Source: a bacterium SCSIO 12741 (GTDB taxonomy: Bacteria > Bacteroidota > Bacteroidia > Flavobacteriales_G > Salibacteraceae). Taken from it: 64,000 bases of DNA. Numbering within the stretch: the first letter of the stretch is position 1; the number at the start of each line of letters is the position of its first letter. Below the pieces are notes generated by a model. It had not been told where the DNA came from, made no database searches, and was given only the letters and a program-made list of their open reading frames with translations. A program made the translations under genes and the position numbers. Shown piece by piece: positions 26,513 through 37,411 of this stretch. The stretch spans positions 5,039,035 through 5,103,034 of the forward strand of contig CP073749.1 in the NCBI GenBank assembly GCA_024398055.1, written 5' to 3'.

Positions 26513-29500
26513 ATGATCAATGCGAAAAAAAACTTGCTCTGGGTAATTGGGATTTTGATAGCCCCATTATGTTGGAGTCAAGTACAGCAAAATGCCGTAG
26601 ATGCATCGAGCGAGAATCCCAAGTTGCAGCCCACCTATCAAGAGTTGCTCCAGGAGTACAATCAGCTTCACCAATCTACGGACGAAAAAGATCGATCCAA
26701 ATTCAAGAAAATGGATCGATGGTTAAACTATTCGTTTCAGAATTACGACATCAATGAGGATGGGAGTTACAGCATGGCCAATTACAATAAGGCCATTCAA
26801 TCCATTTACACCAGCCCACTCAATTGCGGTGCAAATGACCCTGCCGATTGGGTAAGTGACGGCCCCACACACATGGGCCCATCAGACGATTACGGCCAAA
26901 GAGGCGGATGGGTTGATGCGATATACAATCATCCCAACAATTTGAATCACATCGTCATTGGCACGCGTACATCAGGAATCATGCGATCAACCGATATGGG
27001 TGTGACCTGGCAGTGTGTCACCGACGGGTTGAATTTTCCAGTATTAGGGGTTCAGCAAATTATTGCTGCTCCCAATAACCCCGATCACCTCTTGGCGATT
27101 ACCGGAACATCTACCACATGGGGAGGAAGGGACGAAATTGTAGGAGGGGTCATCCGAAGTACCGATGGAGGAGTAAATTGGAGCCAAATACCGGGTGCGG
27201 CAGGCTTACCCCAATTCTATTGGCTGGACTATCACCCTACCGTAAACGGGTTACTTTTTGCTGCCTCCAGAGAACAGATTTATTATTCATCTGATTATGG
27301 CCAAACCTGGTCCACATTGGGAGCTCCTCCGGGATACATTACCACGAACAAGAAATTTTTTAAAATCCATGTGAACAACAATAATTTTTTCGTCAATACA
27401 AAAAGCCTCTACTCTCCTGGATCGGAATTGTATAAAGCCCAAATTAGCATTTCAGGATCCACGGTATCCATTAACTCCTGGAGCAACATCTCGGCTAATT
27501 TTTTACTAAGCGATGAAGAACTTTCCTTTAATGACTTCTCAAACAGTGTGGGAAACCGCTTCTATATGCAGATTCATACCCGATACATTTCATCCTACAA
27601 TTCCCAAGGTCAGCCCGTTTATTCACCTCGTAGAAGGGTGTACAAAACCACAGATGATGGCAATACATTCACCAATGTAATCAACGACTTCACCTTTTAT
27701 GTTACTTTTTTTGCTCCAGATGGTAAGCCGGGAGGTTTTTATAAAAATGAGTTGATCGCTTCTCCTAACGATGCCAACGTTTTTTATTGGGGAGCAGTCA
27801 AAAAATTGTTGCGGTTTGATGATTCGGACCCAGACCCGGCGGCGAGTGCTGTTACCATCAATGATGTTATAGGAAATGAAGGACATCATGATGATTACCG
27901 ATGTTCCCAAATATTGAGCATAAACGGTAGCGATCGAATTCTTTTCGGAAATGATGGCGGGGCTGCCTTGGTTCCAAATGGTCTTATAGGTTTTCCCAAA
28001 ATCCAGTCATTAAATGGTGATCTGTCTATAAATCTAATTCATGCCTTTGACGTTCACGAGCAAACTGGCCGCACTGTGTATGCTTTTCAAGATCATACAA
28101 TGATCTATAGAAATGCAGATTTAAGTTACTCCGATGCCGATGGGTTTGCCCATGAGAGTTCTACGGCCATGATTCAACAAGATTATCCAGATGCCATTGT
28201 CGGCGAAAATGCTTATGAAGGAATTCAAGACAAATTAGGATCTCCAAATCCCATTGTTTTGGGTCCCAATGGTGAGCAAATTGTAGGTAACGGGCAAACC
28301 TATCTCGGTGGTTATTTTATTCAATACCGTCACCATCCAGAGCGATTTGCCAGAGGCTTAAGAAGCGATGGAGACATTATTATAAACTATTCGGCAAACG
28401 ACACACGAATTGTAAACATTGGCGACGCACAAAACGGAATAGGGCCAATCGCGATTTGCGAACGAGATGTCGACGTTATTTACGCAGCAGACAGGAATAG
28501 GCAGGGAAATGATAGAAAATTGTTCAAATCAACCGATGATGGGGATATGTGGTCAGATTTAACCACCGCAATGGTCAGCCTGGATGCAGGAGCCACAACT
28601 AACACGCTCAAAGACCTTTTGACCCATGGTGTACATATTAGAGCCCTTGCCGTGGATCACTCCAATCCCAACCTGCTGTATTGTGGAATTGGAGGAACTC
28701 ATGAGGTAAACAACACCATTACGGATGAACGCTTTAGAGTTATCAAATCCACTGATGGTGGAGCTACCTTTAGCGACTATTCTGAAGGACTCCCAGCCCT
28801 TCCCGTGGAGCGCTTACTTACGGTGGAAGATGACAACGATTTGATCTTTTGCGCTACCAGTGTGGGCATCTATTACAGAACAAGCAGTATGTCGCAATGG
28901 GAATGTTTTTCCAAAAACTTACCTAAGGTTTCGATCACCGGATTGAAGTATAACTACTGCACAAACACACTTTATGCGTCCACCTATGGAAGAGGTATGT
29001 GGAAAACGGAGGTATCTATACCCACTAGTAGTTCTTATGCGAATCCAATTAACTCCAATACGCTTTGGGATCAACCGAAAAGAATCAATACCCATGTGTT
29101 GGTCAAATCGGGGGTTACTCTTGAAATTACAAGTACAATTCAGCTGTCCCGCGGAGTAAAAATCATGATCGAACCAGGAGGAAAACTGGATGTAAACGGC
29201 GGTACTCTGACCAACTACTGCGACGCCTTTTGGGTGGAATTGAAGTTTGGGGTGACAACAGCTTATCTCAGGGAACCGTTAGCAACCAGGGGCAACTGAT
29301 TATCAGAAATCAAGCTCTGATTGAAAATGCCAAGGAAGCCATTGACGTATGGAAACATGGTCATTGGTCCACCACAGGCGGAATTGTCAACGCTTCGAAC
29401 AGTACCTTTAGAAACAACTGGAGATCGGCAGCCTATTACACTTATCACTACTACTCTGCCAACAATCCCAATTTTGAATATCCCAACATTGGCAAGTTTG

Positions 29501-31632
29501 ACAATTGTCAATTCATTTGGAATGATCTTTACCTGGGCACCACCATTGGTCCGGCAATTAGCATGTACAATGTAAATGGAGTTAAGGTAATTGGTTGTGA
29601 TTTTGAAGATAGCAGAACAGGTAATGTGGATCGCACCACAGGTATTTATACCATGGACGCAGGCTTTTTGGCGGTTGGAAAGAACTTAAGTTTAGTAGCC
29701 ACAGCTCATGACAATTTTAGCGAACTGAATTACGACATCTGTACGTTTAAAAACCTGAAAACGGGAATCTTTGCCATGAACTCCAACACGCAGAATACAC
29801 TGGTGATCGATCATTGTAAGTTTGAAGACTGCCTGGAAGGAGTGCACCTTTCCGTTATTGACAATCCAACCGTAACCAGAAACTGGTTCATGTATTCTTC
29901 CGAACACCCAGGCGACATTTCGTCGATGAACCAGTGTGTTTTGGATATGTGTACCGGATTCAAAGTAGAAGGAAACCTGTTTGAAAGTGAAGTAAGCGAC
30001 AGTCAAACAATTGGCGTTTGGACCAATAACTCAGGTCACGAGCAAAACCAGATATATCGGAATACCTATAGAAAGTTAAGAACGGGGAACTACGCTACCG
30101 GTCTTAATAAATCAGGCCTTTACTCCGGACTTCAATGGCTGTGTAACACTTACGAATCCAACGAATTGCATGATCAATATGTGGTTGGTTCATTTGTTCC
30201 CACTACTCAGGCTGGTATTCGTTACTACCAAGGTAGCACGGATGAATCAGCAGGTAATGTGTTCTCCAATATCTATGGAAACCCTTCTTCCAGAAAACAC
30301 TTCCGGACAGACGGTGACGAACACTATTACTACCTGACTTCTACTCAGGACCAGGCACCGGCTTTGGCCAGTCAGAATCAGGGAAATATTTTTATCTGGA
30401 ATACAGCAAACAGCGCTCATTCCTGTCCATCATCTTTCACCAGCTTCATCGTGAATCAATCGACAGAGTCCATGCTCTCAGCGCAGCATGTAACGACCTT
30501 TGAAGCAGATAGGGCTACAGCAGAGAATAGTTGGACACAAGCAGTGAATGACTTGCAAAATCTGAATGACGCCGGAAATTCCAGCTACCTCTATCATTTG
30601 ATTAATCAGGTGAATTCTTCAAATCTGAATTTTACCCAACAGGAATTGATCAGCTACAGCCCCTACCTTTCGAAGGACATTATGATGGAAGTGGGTAAAA
30701 AGAGTAATTCGGTATTTTCTCACAACTGGTATAAGCAGCTTATTGATTTGAATATTGAAGTGGCCCAGGACGATGATTTTATGGACTTCTTGCAAACCAA
30801 GCCCAATCCTATGCCTCAATCGCTCTACAATCAGATTGACCAGGCGAGATTTACCTCGGCTACCATGCGAGGTAAAAAACGATCCCACATCGCTGACCTG
30901 GAAGGTCAAATGACTGAGCTATCGGATTTGCTTACCATCTATGATTTGGGTCACAAGAGTAGCCTAAACTGGGCGGACTACCGAAGTCGCATTACTACCC
31001 GGGGAGATGAGGTTTTAAGAAGTCAATTGGCTGATTCTTATTTGGGCATTGAGGACCTAAGTTCTTGTAGCACCGAATTGCAAAGCATCACCTCCAACCT
31101 TCAGCAGTACCCTTCTTCCATGCGACAGGAAATGGCTGATTTTGTAACGTTTAAGAATTACATCATCACTCTAATCGACGTACAGGAAGGTATTCGGGAC
31201 TTGGGAACTACTGAATACCAACAGCTCAAGCAATACGAAACCTCACTAAGCGGTAGAGCTCTGGCTCAGGTAAAAAACATGCTGTGCTATCATTTTGGGG
31301 AATGCTCCGGCATTTCTACTTCAAGCAGTAGTAGTAAGGACCAAGCTCCCGAAGTAACTTCTACTGAACAAGAGCTGGAAGAAGAGCAAATTCAGTTTGT
31401 TTTAACTCCAAACCCCAATTCAGGAACCTTTCAGGTGAGTCTTTCCAATGGAATGGAGATTGAGGAAGTAGAGGTAAGAGATGTTTTGGGTAAAAGAGTA
31501 GAATTGGAAAACTCCGAAATCCAGGGCAACGAGGCTAACGTTTCTATTCTCAACCCTCAGCCAGGTACCTTTTTCGGATTGATCCGAACCAAAAACGGGC
31601 AGGTGTATAAAACCACTTTTGTGATTTACTAA
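26513..31632 (+). pseudogene. Giant T9SS-secreted protein: BNR propeller plus right-handed beta-helix, split by a one-base frameshift
   Basis: Two frames join into a product of about 1,700 residues. The first (26513-29299) has a signal peptide (LIAPLCWSQ), a propeller of sialidase/VPS10-like repeats with Asp-box-like motifs (MRSTDMGVTWQ, IRSTDGGVNWS, KSTDDGDMWSD, KSTDGGATFSD), and ends LTNYCDAFWV. The second (29230-31632) carries on as FWGGIEVWGDNS, then a parallel beta-helix (DNCQFIW, IDHCKFEDC), an alpha-helical stretch, a linker rich in Ser and Glu, and a T9SS sorting domain (VLTPNPNSGTFQVSL, LNPQPGTFFGLIR). The three-G run at 29232-29234 lacks one G; restoring it gives FWGGIEV. Function is unknown (adhesion or polymer binding possible); its catalytic residues are not recognisable. 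Confidence 0.85.
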
Positions 31633-31657
31633 AAAAGAAGATCATACCCGTATAATA

Positions 31658-31689
31658 GAAAAGCCGTCTGATTATCAGACGGCTTTTTA
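31658..31689. terminator. Bidirectional rho-independent terminator
   Basis: AAAAGCCGTCTGA-TTA-TCAGACGGCTTTTT forms a perfect GC-rich stem with T runs on both strands. It sits between the convergent giant T9SS gene and the M56 gene, and can serve both. Confidence 0.9.
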
Positions 31690-31717
31690 CTTTTTATCAT
31701 TCTAGGATACAATGATC

Positions 31718-32902
31718 TTAATTCATCGCAAACATGATCGGTAATTGGTACTTCACCGATACGCTCTGTCCATCGTGCATACCCGGCACCCACTTCGGCA
31801 TAGCATTGACTACCCTAAGGGCTTCAGCATCGAGCAATTCATGAACACTCTGCTTGATTTCGGCTTGTTCGATTCCACCTTCAGCGTTAATCACAAAGGC
31901 AACAACCACCTTTCCTTCAATTCCCGTTTCCTTGCAGTCTTCAGGGTATTTCAACTCTTTGCCCAACCAGGCAAAAAGAGCTTGATTGCCACCTTCAAAC
32001 GAGGGTGGTTGATCCACTTTTTTGTGCGATTTTTCTTCAGCGGTTTCTTCCGGGTTCACCGGACTTGGAGTGGTTGGATTACACGCAGCAATCCAGAGGC
32101 CTAAGAACAGAATCGATCCTAAACCCAGCCCCATCTTCAAGGGGCTTCTTTTTTGAGCTTGATTAATCATCTTTATACGTTTAAATGTTAATGAATTCCA
32201 GGAGAATGTATGTCCGACAGAAAAGTGCCGGGTGTCAAATGCCTTATCGAGTAGCAATCGGATGTAGTCGTTTTTGGAAGAGCTGGGTTGATCCAATACG
32301 GCTCGGTCTGCGAGGTATTCGTGGTTTTGCCTGACCAGCATTCGCCAACGCCACATGAGTGGATTAATCCAATTCAATGCCCAGAAAATCTGCACCCAAA
32401 TCAGATCAAGGCTATGAAATTGTTGAATATGCGCTTCTTCATGGGCCAAAATCCAAGGTTCGCACCGATCCTTGGGATTGAGGAAAATGGTTTTCCAAAA
32501 AGATTGGGTCGGCTGGCCATCAACAAACCTTACTGAATAAGGGGAAAGTCCGTTAGGAGCCACTTGCCCCTTACGAAACAATGCGCCAACCCTCAACCAG
32601 GATCGAACAAAGAAAAAAGCACTTATACTGAGATAAGCCAAAATGAGCACACTCATGAAAGACCATCCGGAAGTTGCTTCATACGGAGTCAATGAAACTT
32701 GAATTTCGGGCAATACCTGAGCAAATTGGGTTCCAGGGATGGAACCGGATAAAGGCAGCCAAATGATCATACTCACCAAAGGCAAGAGCAAAAGCCAGAT
32801 GCGATTGAATCGGAGGAATCCAGCTCGAAGAATGACCCATTCGGTGAGCCCTACAGCCAAGCCAAGCATGACTTGAAACAGAATAATATCTTGGAGGTTC
32901 AT
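31718..32902 (-). CDS. BlaR1-like M56 metallopeptidase with C-terminal TonB domain
   Basis: This 394-residue protein has membrane helices around residues 5-25, 35-50 and 85-100, then the M56 zinc motif HEEAH (about residues 154-158, in LAHEEAHIQQF) and NHEYLADRAV, giving the cytoplasmic gluzincin core. Another membrane helix near residue 265 leads to a proline-rich linker and a TonB C-terminal domain (PPSFEGGNQALFAWL, GKVVVAFVINAEGG, AMPKWVPGMHDGQ). In place of the BlaR1 penicillin sensor, Bacteroidota M56 proteins commonly carry TonB-like tails. The partner is the BlaI-type repressor next door, whose gene overlaps by 1 bp; the peptidase presumably cleaves or releases it. The signal is unknown. 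Confidence 0.85.
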   Translation of the reverse strand: MNLQDIILFQVMLGLAVGLTEWVILRAGFLRFNRIWLLLLPLVSMIIWLPLSGSIPGTQFAQVLPEIQVSLTPYEATSGWSFMSVLILAYLSISAFFFVRSWLRVGALFRKGQVAPNGLSPYSVRFVDGQPTQSFWKTIFLNPKDRCEPWILAHEEAHIQQFHSLDLIWVQIFWALNWINPLMWRWRMLVRQNHEYLADRAVLDQPSSSKNDYIRLLLDKAFDTRHFSVGHTFSWNSLTFKRIKMINQAQKRSPLKMGLGLGSILFLGLWIAACNPTTPSPVNPEETAEEKSHKKVDQPPSFEGGNQALFAWLGKELKYPEDCKETGIEGKVVVAFVINAEGGIEQAEIKQSVHELLDAEALRVVNAMPKWVPGMHDGQSVSVKYQLPIMFAMN

Positions 32903-33258
32903 CAGGAATCGGATTTTAGTTGTTTCAAAATTTCTTCCAGCTCCTTGGTGCTAAGTTTCTTCTCTTTTACGAAAAAGGAAACCAGGCTTTGTGTGGAGCC
33001 ATCGAAGTATCCCTGCAAAAACCGGTCTGCAATTTTTCCAGAATACTTCTTCCTTGAAATCTTGGGAAAATACTCGTAGGTTTTACCATAGGCTTTATGG
33101 TCTACAAATCCCTTCTTTTCCAAAATTCGAATCAAAGTAGACACAGTTGTATAAGCAGGTTTGGGATCTGGAAGCTCGGCAATGATGTCGTGTACCACTC
33201 CCCTTTTCAACTTCCACAATACTTGCATGATTTGCTCTTCAGCCTTGGTCAATTCCAT
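32902..33258 (-). CDS. BlaI/MecI family transcriptional repressor
   Basis: This 118-residue protein has the winged-helix sequence typical of BlaI (LTKAEEQIMQVLWKLKRGVV, then YTTVSTLIRILEKKGFVDHKA and YEYFPKISRKKY) followed by a C-terminal dimerisation helix (STKELEEILKQLKS). Family members are cleaved by a paired M56 peptidase to relieve repression. The gene is coupled with the M56-TonB gene by a one-base start/stop overlap and lies upstream of it, so the two are one operon. Palindromes upstream (33295-33320) may be its own operator. The target genes beyond its own operon are not known. Confidence 0.9.
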   Translation of the reverse strand: MELTKAEEQIMQVLWKLKRGVVHDIIAELPDPKPAYTTVSTLIRILEKKGFVDHKAYGKTYEYFPKISRKKYSGKIADRFLQGYFDGSTQSLVSFFVKEKKLSTKELEEILKQLKSDS

Positions 33259-33294
33259 ATCAAACAGGTTTTAATAGTTACAAATATATACATT

Positions 33295-33320
33295 TTAGTT
33301 TTATAACTAAACTTTTAGTT
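33295..33320. promoter_or_regulatory. Candidate BlaI operator (two AT-rich palindromes)
   Basis: TTAGTT-TTAT-AACTAA at 33295-33310 and AACTAAA-CT-TTTAGTT at 33305-33320 are two overlapping palindromes about 40-60 nt upstream of the repressor start. BlaI proteins bind AT-rich dyads in their own promoters, so autoregulation is plausible. The assignment is inferred from position and symmetry. Confidence 0.45.
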
Positions 33321-33334
33321 AATAACCGTAAAAT

Positions 33335-33366
33335 GAAACCCTGTCACTCGGGGCAACAGGGTTTTC
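33335..33366 (-). terminator. Stem-loop, possible lon terminator
   Basis: GAAACCCTGT and ACAGGGTTTTC pair across a 9-11 nt loop. On the minus strand, where lon would read through, the stem is followed only by CATTTTACGG, a weak T run. A terminator is likely but the direction is not certain. Confidence 0.45.
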
Positions 33367-33390
33367 AATTTCAATTAGTTATACACTACT

Positions 33391-33518
33391 CATTCGGATT
33401 TACACTCTTTCGGATATGCTATCCGAAAGCTATAGCTGCGGATTACTCACTTCGCTCATGAGGTCGCAAGCTCAGTATAAAATCCGCGACTCTTACATTC
33501 GGATTTCAAATCCGAATG
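33391..33518. repeat. Cluster of short palindromes between lon and blaI
   Basis: Three copies of ATTCGGATTT or its complement are arranged as inverted repeats: CATTCGGATTT at 33391-33401 and a perfect 23-base palindrome at 33496-33518 (CATTCGGATTT-C-AAATCCGAATG). Between them are a perfect 10-bp hairpin with a 3-nt loop at 33407-33429 (CTTTCGGATA...) and a GCGGATT/AATCCGC pair. The whole 128 bp can fold back on itself. It is downstream of lon and contains no ORF. It resembles an extragenic palindromic or MITE-like element. Confidence 0.6.
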
Positions 33519-33552
33519 AGTTGAGTAGTAAAAATAGTCCTGACCTTCTTTA

Positions 33553-35994
33553 TCAAGCCACAGACAAAGCTTTCTTCACCTTTTGGTTCAGCAAAGCAAT
33601 ATCGAGTACTTCAGTCATCTCTTTTACGTAATGGAAAGTCAATCCTTTCAAGTAGTCGGGATTAATATCCTCGATATCCTTGCGGTTGCTCTCTGCCAAA
33701 ATGATTTCCTTGATATTGGCTCGTTTGGCCGCCAAGATCTTTTCTTTGATTCCTCCCACCGGCAGTACTTTGCCACGAAGAGTAATCTCACCAGTCATAG
33801 CCAATTTGCTACGAATTTTGCGCTGAGTAAAAACCGATGCCAAAGAAGTCAACATGGTAATTCCTGCGGAAGGACCATCCTTAGGTGTGGCTCCTTCAGG
33901 AACGTGAACGTGTACATTGTATCGATCAAATACTTCCTGCTCCAGTCCAAAGGATTCAGCATGCGATCTGAGGTATTCCAGTGCAATTACGGCACTCTCC
34001 TTCATCACATCACCCAGGTTTCCGGTTAGGGTTAATTTGCCCTTTCCACGAGTTATGGAAGATTCAATAAAGAGAATGTCACCACCCACAGATGTCCAGG
34101 CCAGGCCGGTTACTACACCAGCTACATCGGATGCCTCGTATTTATCTTTCGGGTATCCAGGCCCTAACAAGGGCTGCAATCCATCGGCTACCACTTTGGA
34201 ATCGTATTCCTCTTCCATGGCCACCTTGGTTGCCAATTTTCTGACTACCTGAGCTACTTTCTTTTCCAGACCACGTACTCCGGATTCCCGAGTATAGTCT
34301 TCGATCAATCTTTCGAGCACCTTCTTGTCCATTTTCACGGATGTCTTGTCCATTCCGTGCTCTTTCAATTGCTTGGGAAGTAGGTGTCTTTTGGCAATTT
34401 CTACCTTTTCTTCAACGGTATATCCCGTCAACTGGATAATCTCCAATCGGTCGCGAAGTGCTGGGTGAATTAAGGATAGATCGTTTGCCGTGGCGATGAA
34501 CATCACTCGTGACAGGTCGTATTCCAATTCCAGGAAGTTGTCGTAGAAGGCCTCGTTTTGCTCCGGGTCCAATACCTCCAACAAAGCAGAAGATGGATCG
34601 CCGTGGTGATCGCTTCCCACTTTATCAATTTCATCGAGTATAAAAACCGGGTTGGAACTTCCCGCCTTCTTCACATTCTGGATGATCCGACCGGGCATAG
34701 CACCGATATAGGTTTTACGATGACCTCTTACTTCCGCCTCATCGCGCAATCCGCCCAGAGAAACCCGAACGTATTCTCTGCCCAAAGCTTCGGCAATGGA
34801 TTTACCTAAAGAGGTTTTACCTACTCCCGGAGGACCTGCAAAACAAAGAATCGGCGATTTCATATCACCTTTAAGCTTCAATACGGCCAGGTGCTCAATG
34901 ATTCGATCTTTAATCTTATCCAATCCGTAGTGATCCCTGTTCAGAATCTTACGGGCACGTTTGAGGTCAAAATTGTCTTTGGTGAATTCGTTCCAAGGCA
35001 ACTCCACCAGCAATTCAAGGTAGTTTAGCTGTACGGAATATTCCATTCCTTGCGGACTCATTCGCTGAAGCTTAGCCACTTCCTTGTCGAAATGCTCGGC
35101 TGCCTTTTTATCCCACTTTTTCTTTTCGCCTTTTTGACGAATTTCCTCCAATTCCTGATCTTGAGGATTACCACCCAATTCATCTTGAATGGTCTTCATC
35201 TGCTGCTGCAAGTAGTACTCACGCTGCTGCTTGTCGATATCAAAACGAACCTTAGATTGAATGTCATTTTTGATTTCAAGCAACTGAAGTTCTTTGGTCA
35301 AATGCCTCAAGGTTCTCTTCGCCCGATTAGACAGGCTTTGCTCTTCCAAAATGCTCTGCTTCTCATCAAGATCGGCATTCATATTTGAAGCCACAAAGTT
35401 GATAAGGAAGGAAGAACTCTCAATATTCTTAATCGCCAGGGTTGCCTCTGTAGGAATTTCGGGCGATTTATTAATAATGTCTAAAGACAAGTCCTTGATC
35501 GAATTCACCAAGGCATTAAATTCTTCATCTTCTTTTTCAGGTTTGATGTCTGGAAAATCCTCAACCCGAGCTCTTAAGTAGGGCTCTTTTTGAGTCAATT
35601 CAGCCAATCGAAACTTCCGTTTTCCCTGAATGATGATGGTTGTATTTCCATCAGGCATCCGAAGCATTTTGATAATTCTTGCTACGGTTCCAATGGAATG
35701 TAAGTCTGAAAATCCAGGATCCTCTTCGTCTTGATTCTTCTGAGCGATCACCCCAATGGTTTTATCCTTGTTATAAGAATCTTTAACCAGGGATATGGAT
35801 TTATCTCTTCCTACAGTAATTGGAATAACTACTCCAGGAAACAGTACAGTATTTCTAAGCGGTAATATTGGCAGGTTTTCAGGAATTGCTTCGTTGGCTA
35901 AAGATTCCTCGTCCTCAGCGGAAAACAGTGGAATAAACTCCGAACTGTCGTCCATTCCCTCTACCATCGCCATTACGTCATATCTATCAATCAT
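33553..35994 (-). CDS. lon: ATP-dependent protease La
   Basis: Lon is the cytoplasmic AAA+ serine protease that degrades damaged and regulatory proteins. This 813-residue protein has the N-terminal substrate domain ([22 protein letters not shown]), Walker [10 protein letters not shown] near residue 387, Walker B in VFILDEIDK, and the protease domain with catalytic Ser in PKDGPSAG (about 710) and Lys in [13 protein letters not shown] (about 752). The length is slightly above the usual 780-800. An internal start at MVEGMDDSS is possible. It is monocistronic, between the palindrome cluster and the GlmU-like gene. Confidence 0.95.
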   Translation of the reverse strand: MIDRYDVMAMVEGMDDSSEFIPLFSAEDEESLANEAIPENLPILPLRNTVLFPGVVIPITVGRDKSISLVKDSYNKDKTIGVIAQKNQDEEDPGFSDLHSIGTVARIIKMLRMPDGNTTIIIQGKRKFRLAELTQKEPYLRARVEDFPDIKPEKEDEEFNALVNSIKDLSLDIINKSPEIPTEATLAIKNIESSSFLINFVASNMNADLDEKQSILEEQSLSNRAKRTLRHLTKELQLLEIKNDIQSKVRFDIDKQQREYYLQQQMKTIQDELGGNPQDQELEEIRQKGEKKKWDKKAAEHFDKEVAKLQRMSPQGMEYSVQLNYLELLVELPWNEFTKDNFDLKRARKILNRDHYGLDKIKDRIIEHLAVLKLKGDMKSPILCFAGPPGVGKTSLGKSIAEALGREYVRVSLGGLRDEAEVRGHRKTYIGAMPGRIIQNVKKAGSSNPVFILDEIDKVGSDHHGDPSSALLEVLDPEQNEAFYDNFLELEYDLSRVMFIATANDLSLIHPALRDRLEIIQLTGYTVEEKVEIAKRHLLPKQLKEHGMDKTSVKMDKKVLERLIEDYTRESGVRGLEKKVAQVVRKLATKVAMEEEYDSKVVADGLQPLLGPGYPKDKYEASDVAGVVTGLAWTSVGGDILFIESSITRGKGKLTLTGNLGDVMKESAVIALEYLRSHAESFGLEQEVFDRYNVHVHVPEGATPKDGPSAGITMLTSLASVFTQRKIRSKLAMTGEITLRGKVLPVGGIKEKILAAKRANIKEIILAESNRKDIEDINPDYLKGLTFHYVKEMTEVLDIALLNQKVKKALSVA

Positions 35995-36077
35995 ATTTTT
36001 TCCAGCGTCATTGTGTCAGTAATGCTGACCCTTTTCAATACAATAACACTATAGTCAAGCGCTATGCCAAAAGGCCA

Positions 36078-37241
36078 TTAACTGAAATTTTTGCGGAAGT
36101 CTTGGTCCCGCTCGTAGGCCTCTTTCATAATACGGCGATCCTCCTCCGAAAGTTCAGTAGATCGACGTTCCATCACCAGCTCTGCAGTTTGATACGCCTT
36201 TTCTACCCGGTATTCAAAGTACTTCCCTTCTCCACCCCAGGTGAATGACGGAATGAACTTCTTTGGAAACCCGGCCCCATATAGATTACAACTAACTCCT
36301 ACAACGGTTGCCGTATTCAACATCGTATTGATTCCGGTTTTGGAATGATCCCCCATAATCAACCCGCAAAACTGTTGACCAGAGTTTAGGTAACCCTTCT
36401 TGGGATAGTTCCATACTTGAACCAATCCGTAGTTATTTTTTAGGTTGGAACTATTGGTATCGGCTCCCAAGTTGCACCATTGACCCAGAACTGAGTTTCC
36501 AATGAATCCATCGTGACCTTTGTTGGAGTACCCCCAAATGATGGAGTTGCTGATTTCGCCGCCCACCTTGGAGTGGGGACCTATGGTTGTAGGCCCATAA
36601 ATTTTGGCATTTAGCTTAACCGTTGCATGCTCACAAAGAGCAAATGGTCCGCGAATCACAGAACCTTCCATGATCTCAGCATCCTTTCCAATATAGATGG
36701 GCCCCGTTTCACAATTCAAAATCGCTCCTTGAACCTTGGCACCTTCCTCCACATAAATTTGATCTCCAAAAACCTGGTTGCGCGCTCTCAGAGAATCCGC
36801 TCCGGTAGGAGTTCCCAATAATTTGAAATCTTCTTTAACAGCCGCACCATTGTTCAAGAACAAATCCCAGGGATAATTGATTACGATCACATCGCTTTCA
36901 TACTCCACTGTGGCTCCTTCAGAAATTCCTGCTTCATCTTCTACACGAGCTATTTCCACATCTCCCCTTTTTAAAGTCGATCCGGGAGTCATGTTCTGAA
37001 TGGCAGCCACCAATTCCTGATCCGGTAATACCGATGAATTAATCCATCTGTTTTGGCCTTCCTTAACCAAAGGATACTTCTCCTGAAGGTAGTCCTCGGT
37101 TTGGCAGGAAACACTTTGGTTTAAGTGTTTTTCCCATTTCTCGGCAATGGTCCAAATACCAATTCTTAGATCAGAAACAGGGCGGGTATAAGTAAGCGGG
37201 AGAAAGTCTTCCCAACGGGTGTCAAATAGGATCGTGTTCAT
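36078..37241 (-). CDS. GlmU-like sugar nucleotidyltransferase / left-handed beta-helix protein
   Basis: This 387-residue protein belongs to the Bacteroidota family usually labelled GlmU or glucose-1-phosphate thymidylyltransferase. The N terminus MNTILFDTRWEDFLPLTYTRPVSDLRIG is characteristic, and the C-terminal half holds hexapeptide repeats of a left-handed beta-helix (GPIYIGKDAEIMEGSVIRGPF, ATVKLNAKIYGPTTIGPHSKVG). A true nucleotidyltransferase glycine-rich loop is not obvious, so the N-terminal activity may be absent. It probably acts in sugar-nucleotide or cell-envelope metabolism; the exact substrate is not determined. It is transcribed in the same direction as lon, 83 bp upstream of it. 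Confidence 0.75.
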   Translation of the reverse strand: MNTILFDTRWEDFLPLTYTRPVSDLRIGIWTIAEKWEKHLNQSVSCQTEDYLQEKYPLVKEGQNRWINSSVLPDQELVAAIQNMTPGSTLKRGDVEIARVEDEAGISEGATVEYESDVIVINYPWDLFLNNGAAVKEDFKLLGTPTGADSLRARNQVFGDQIYVEEGAKVQGAILNCETGPIYIGKDAEIMEGSVIRGPFALCEHATVKLNAKIYGPTTIGPHSKVGGEISNSIIWGYSNKGHDGFIGNSVLGQWCNLGADTNSSNLKNNYGLVQVWNYPKKGYLNSGQQFCGLIMGDHSKTGINTMLNTATVVGVSCNLYGAGFPKKFIPSFTWGGEGKYFEYRVEKAYQTAELVMERRSTELSEEDRRIMKEAYERDQDFRKNFS

Positions 37242-37334
37242 GGCTCAAATATAAATGGCTGAAAGGAAAATTGAATTTCGATTATCGAATTTTCAGGGAC
37301 AAATCTGAACCTCCAAAAATTCCTTAAGTAGGTA

Positions 37335-37370
37335 AACAAAAAAACCGCCCTGCTTTCGCAAGGCGGTTTT
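37335..37370 (-). terminator. Rho-independent terminator of rpmE2
   Basis: AAAACCGCC at 37341-37349 pairs with GGCGGTTTT at 37362-37370. On the minus strand the stem is followed by a run of eight T, just downstream of the L31 stop at 37412. Confidence 0.85.
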
Positions 37371-37411
37371 CCTCAATATCATTTTTGCCGCTTAAAGCGG
37401 AAGTAATTCGC

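Noticed and set aside
1252..29236. Programmed -1 ribosomal frameshifting at the three split genes
   Set aside because: No canonical slippery heptamer followed by a strong downstream structure is visible at the three sites, and the shared missing-G pattern is better explained by homopolymer error. Kept only as an alternative.
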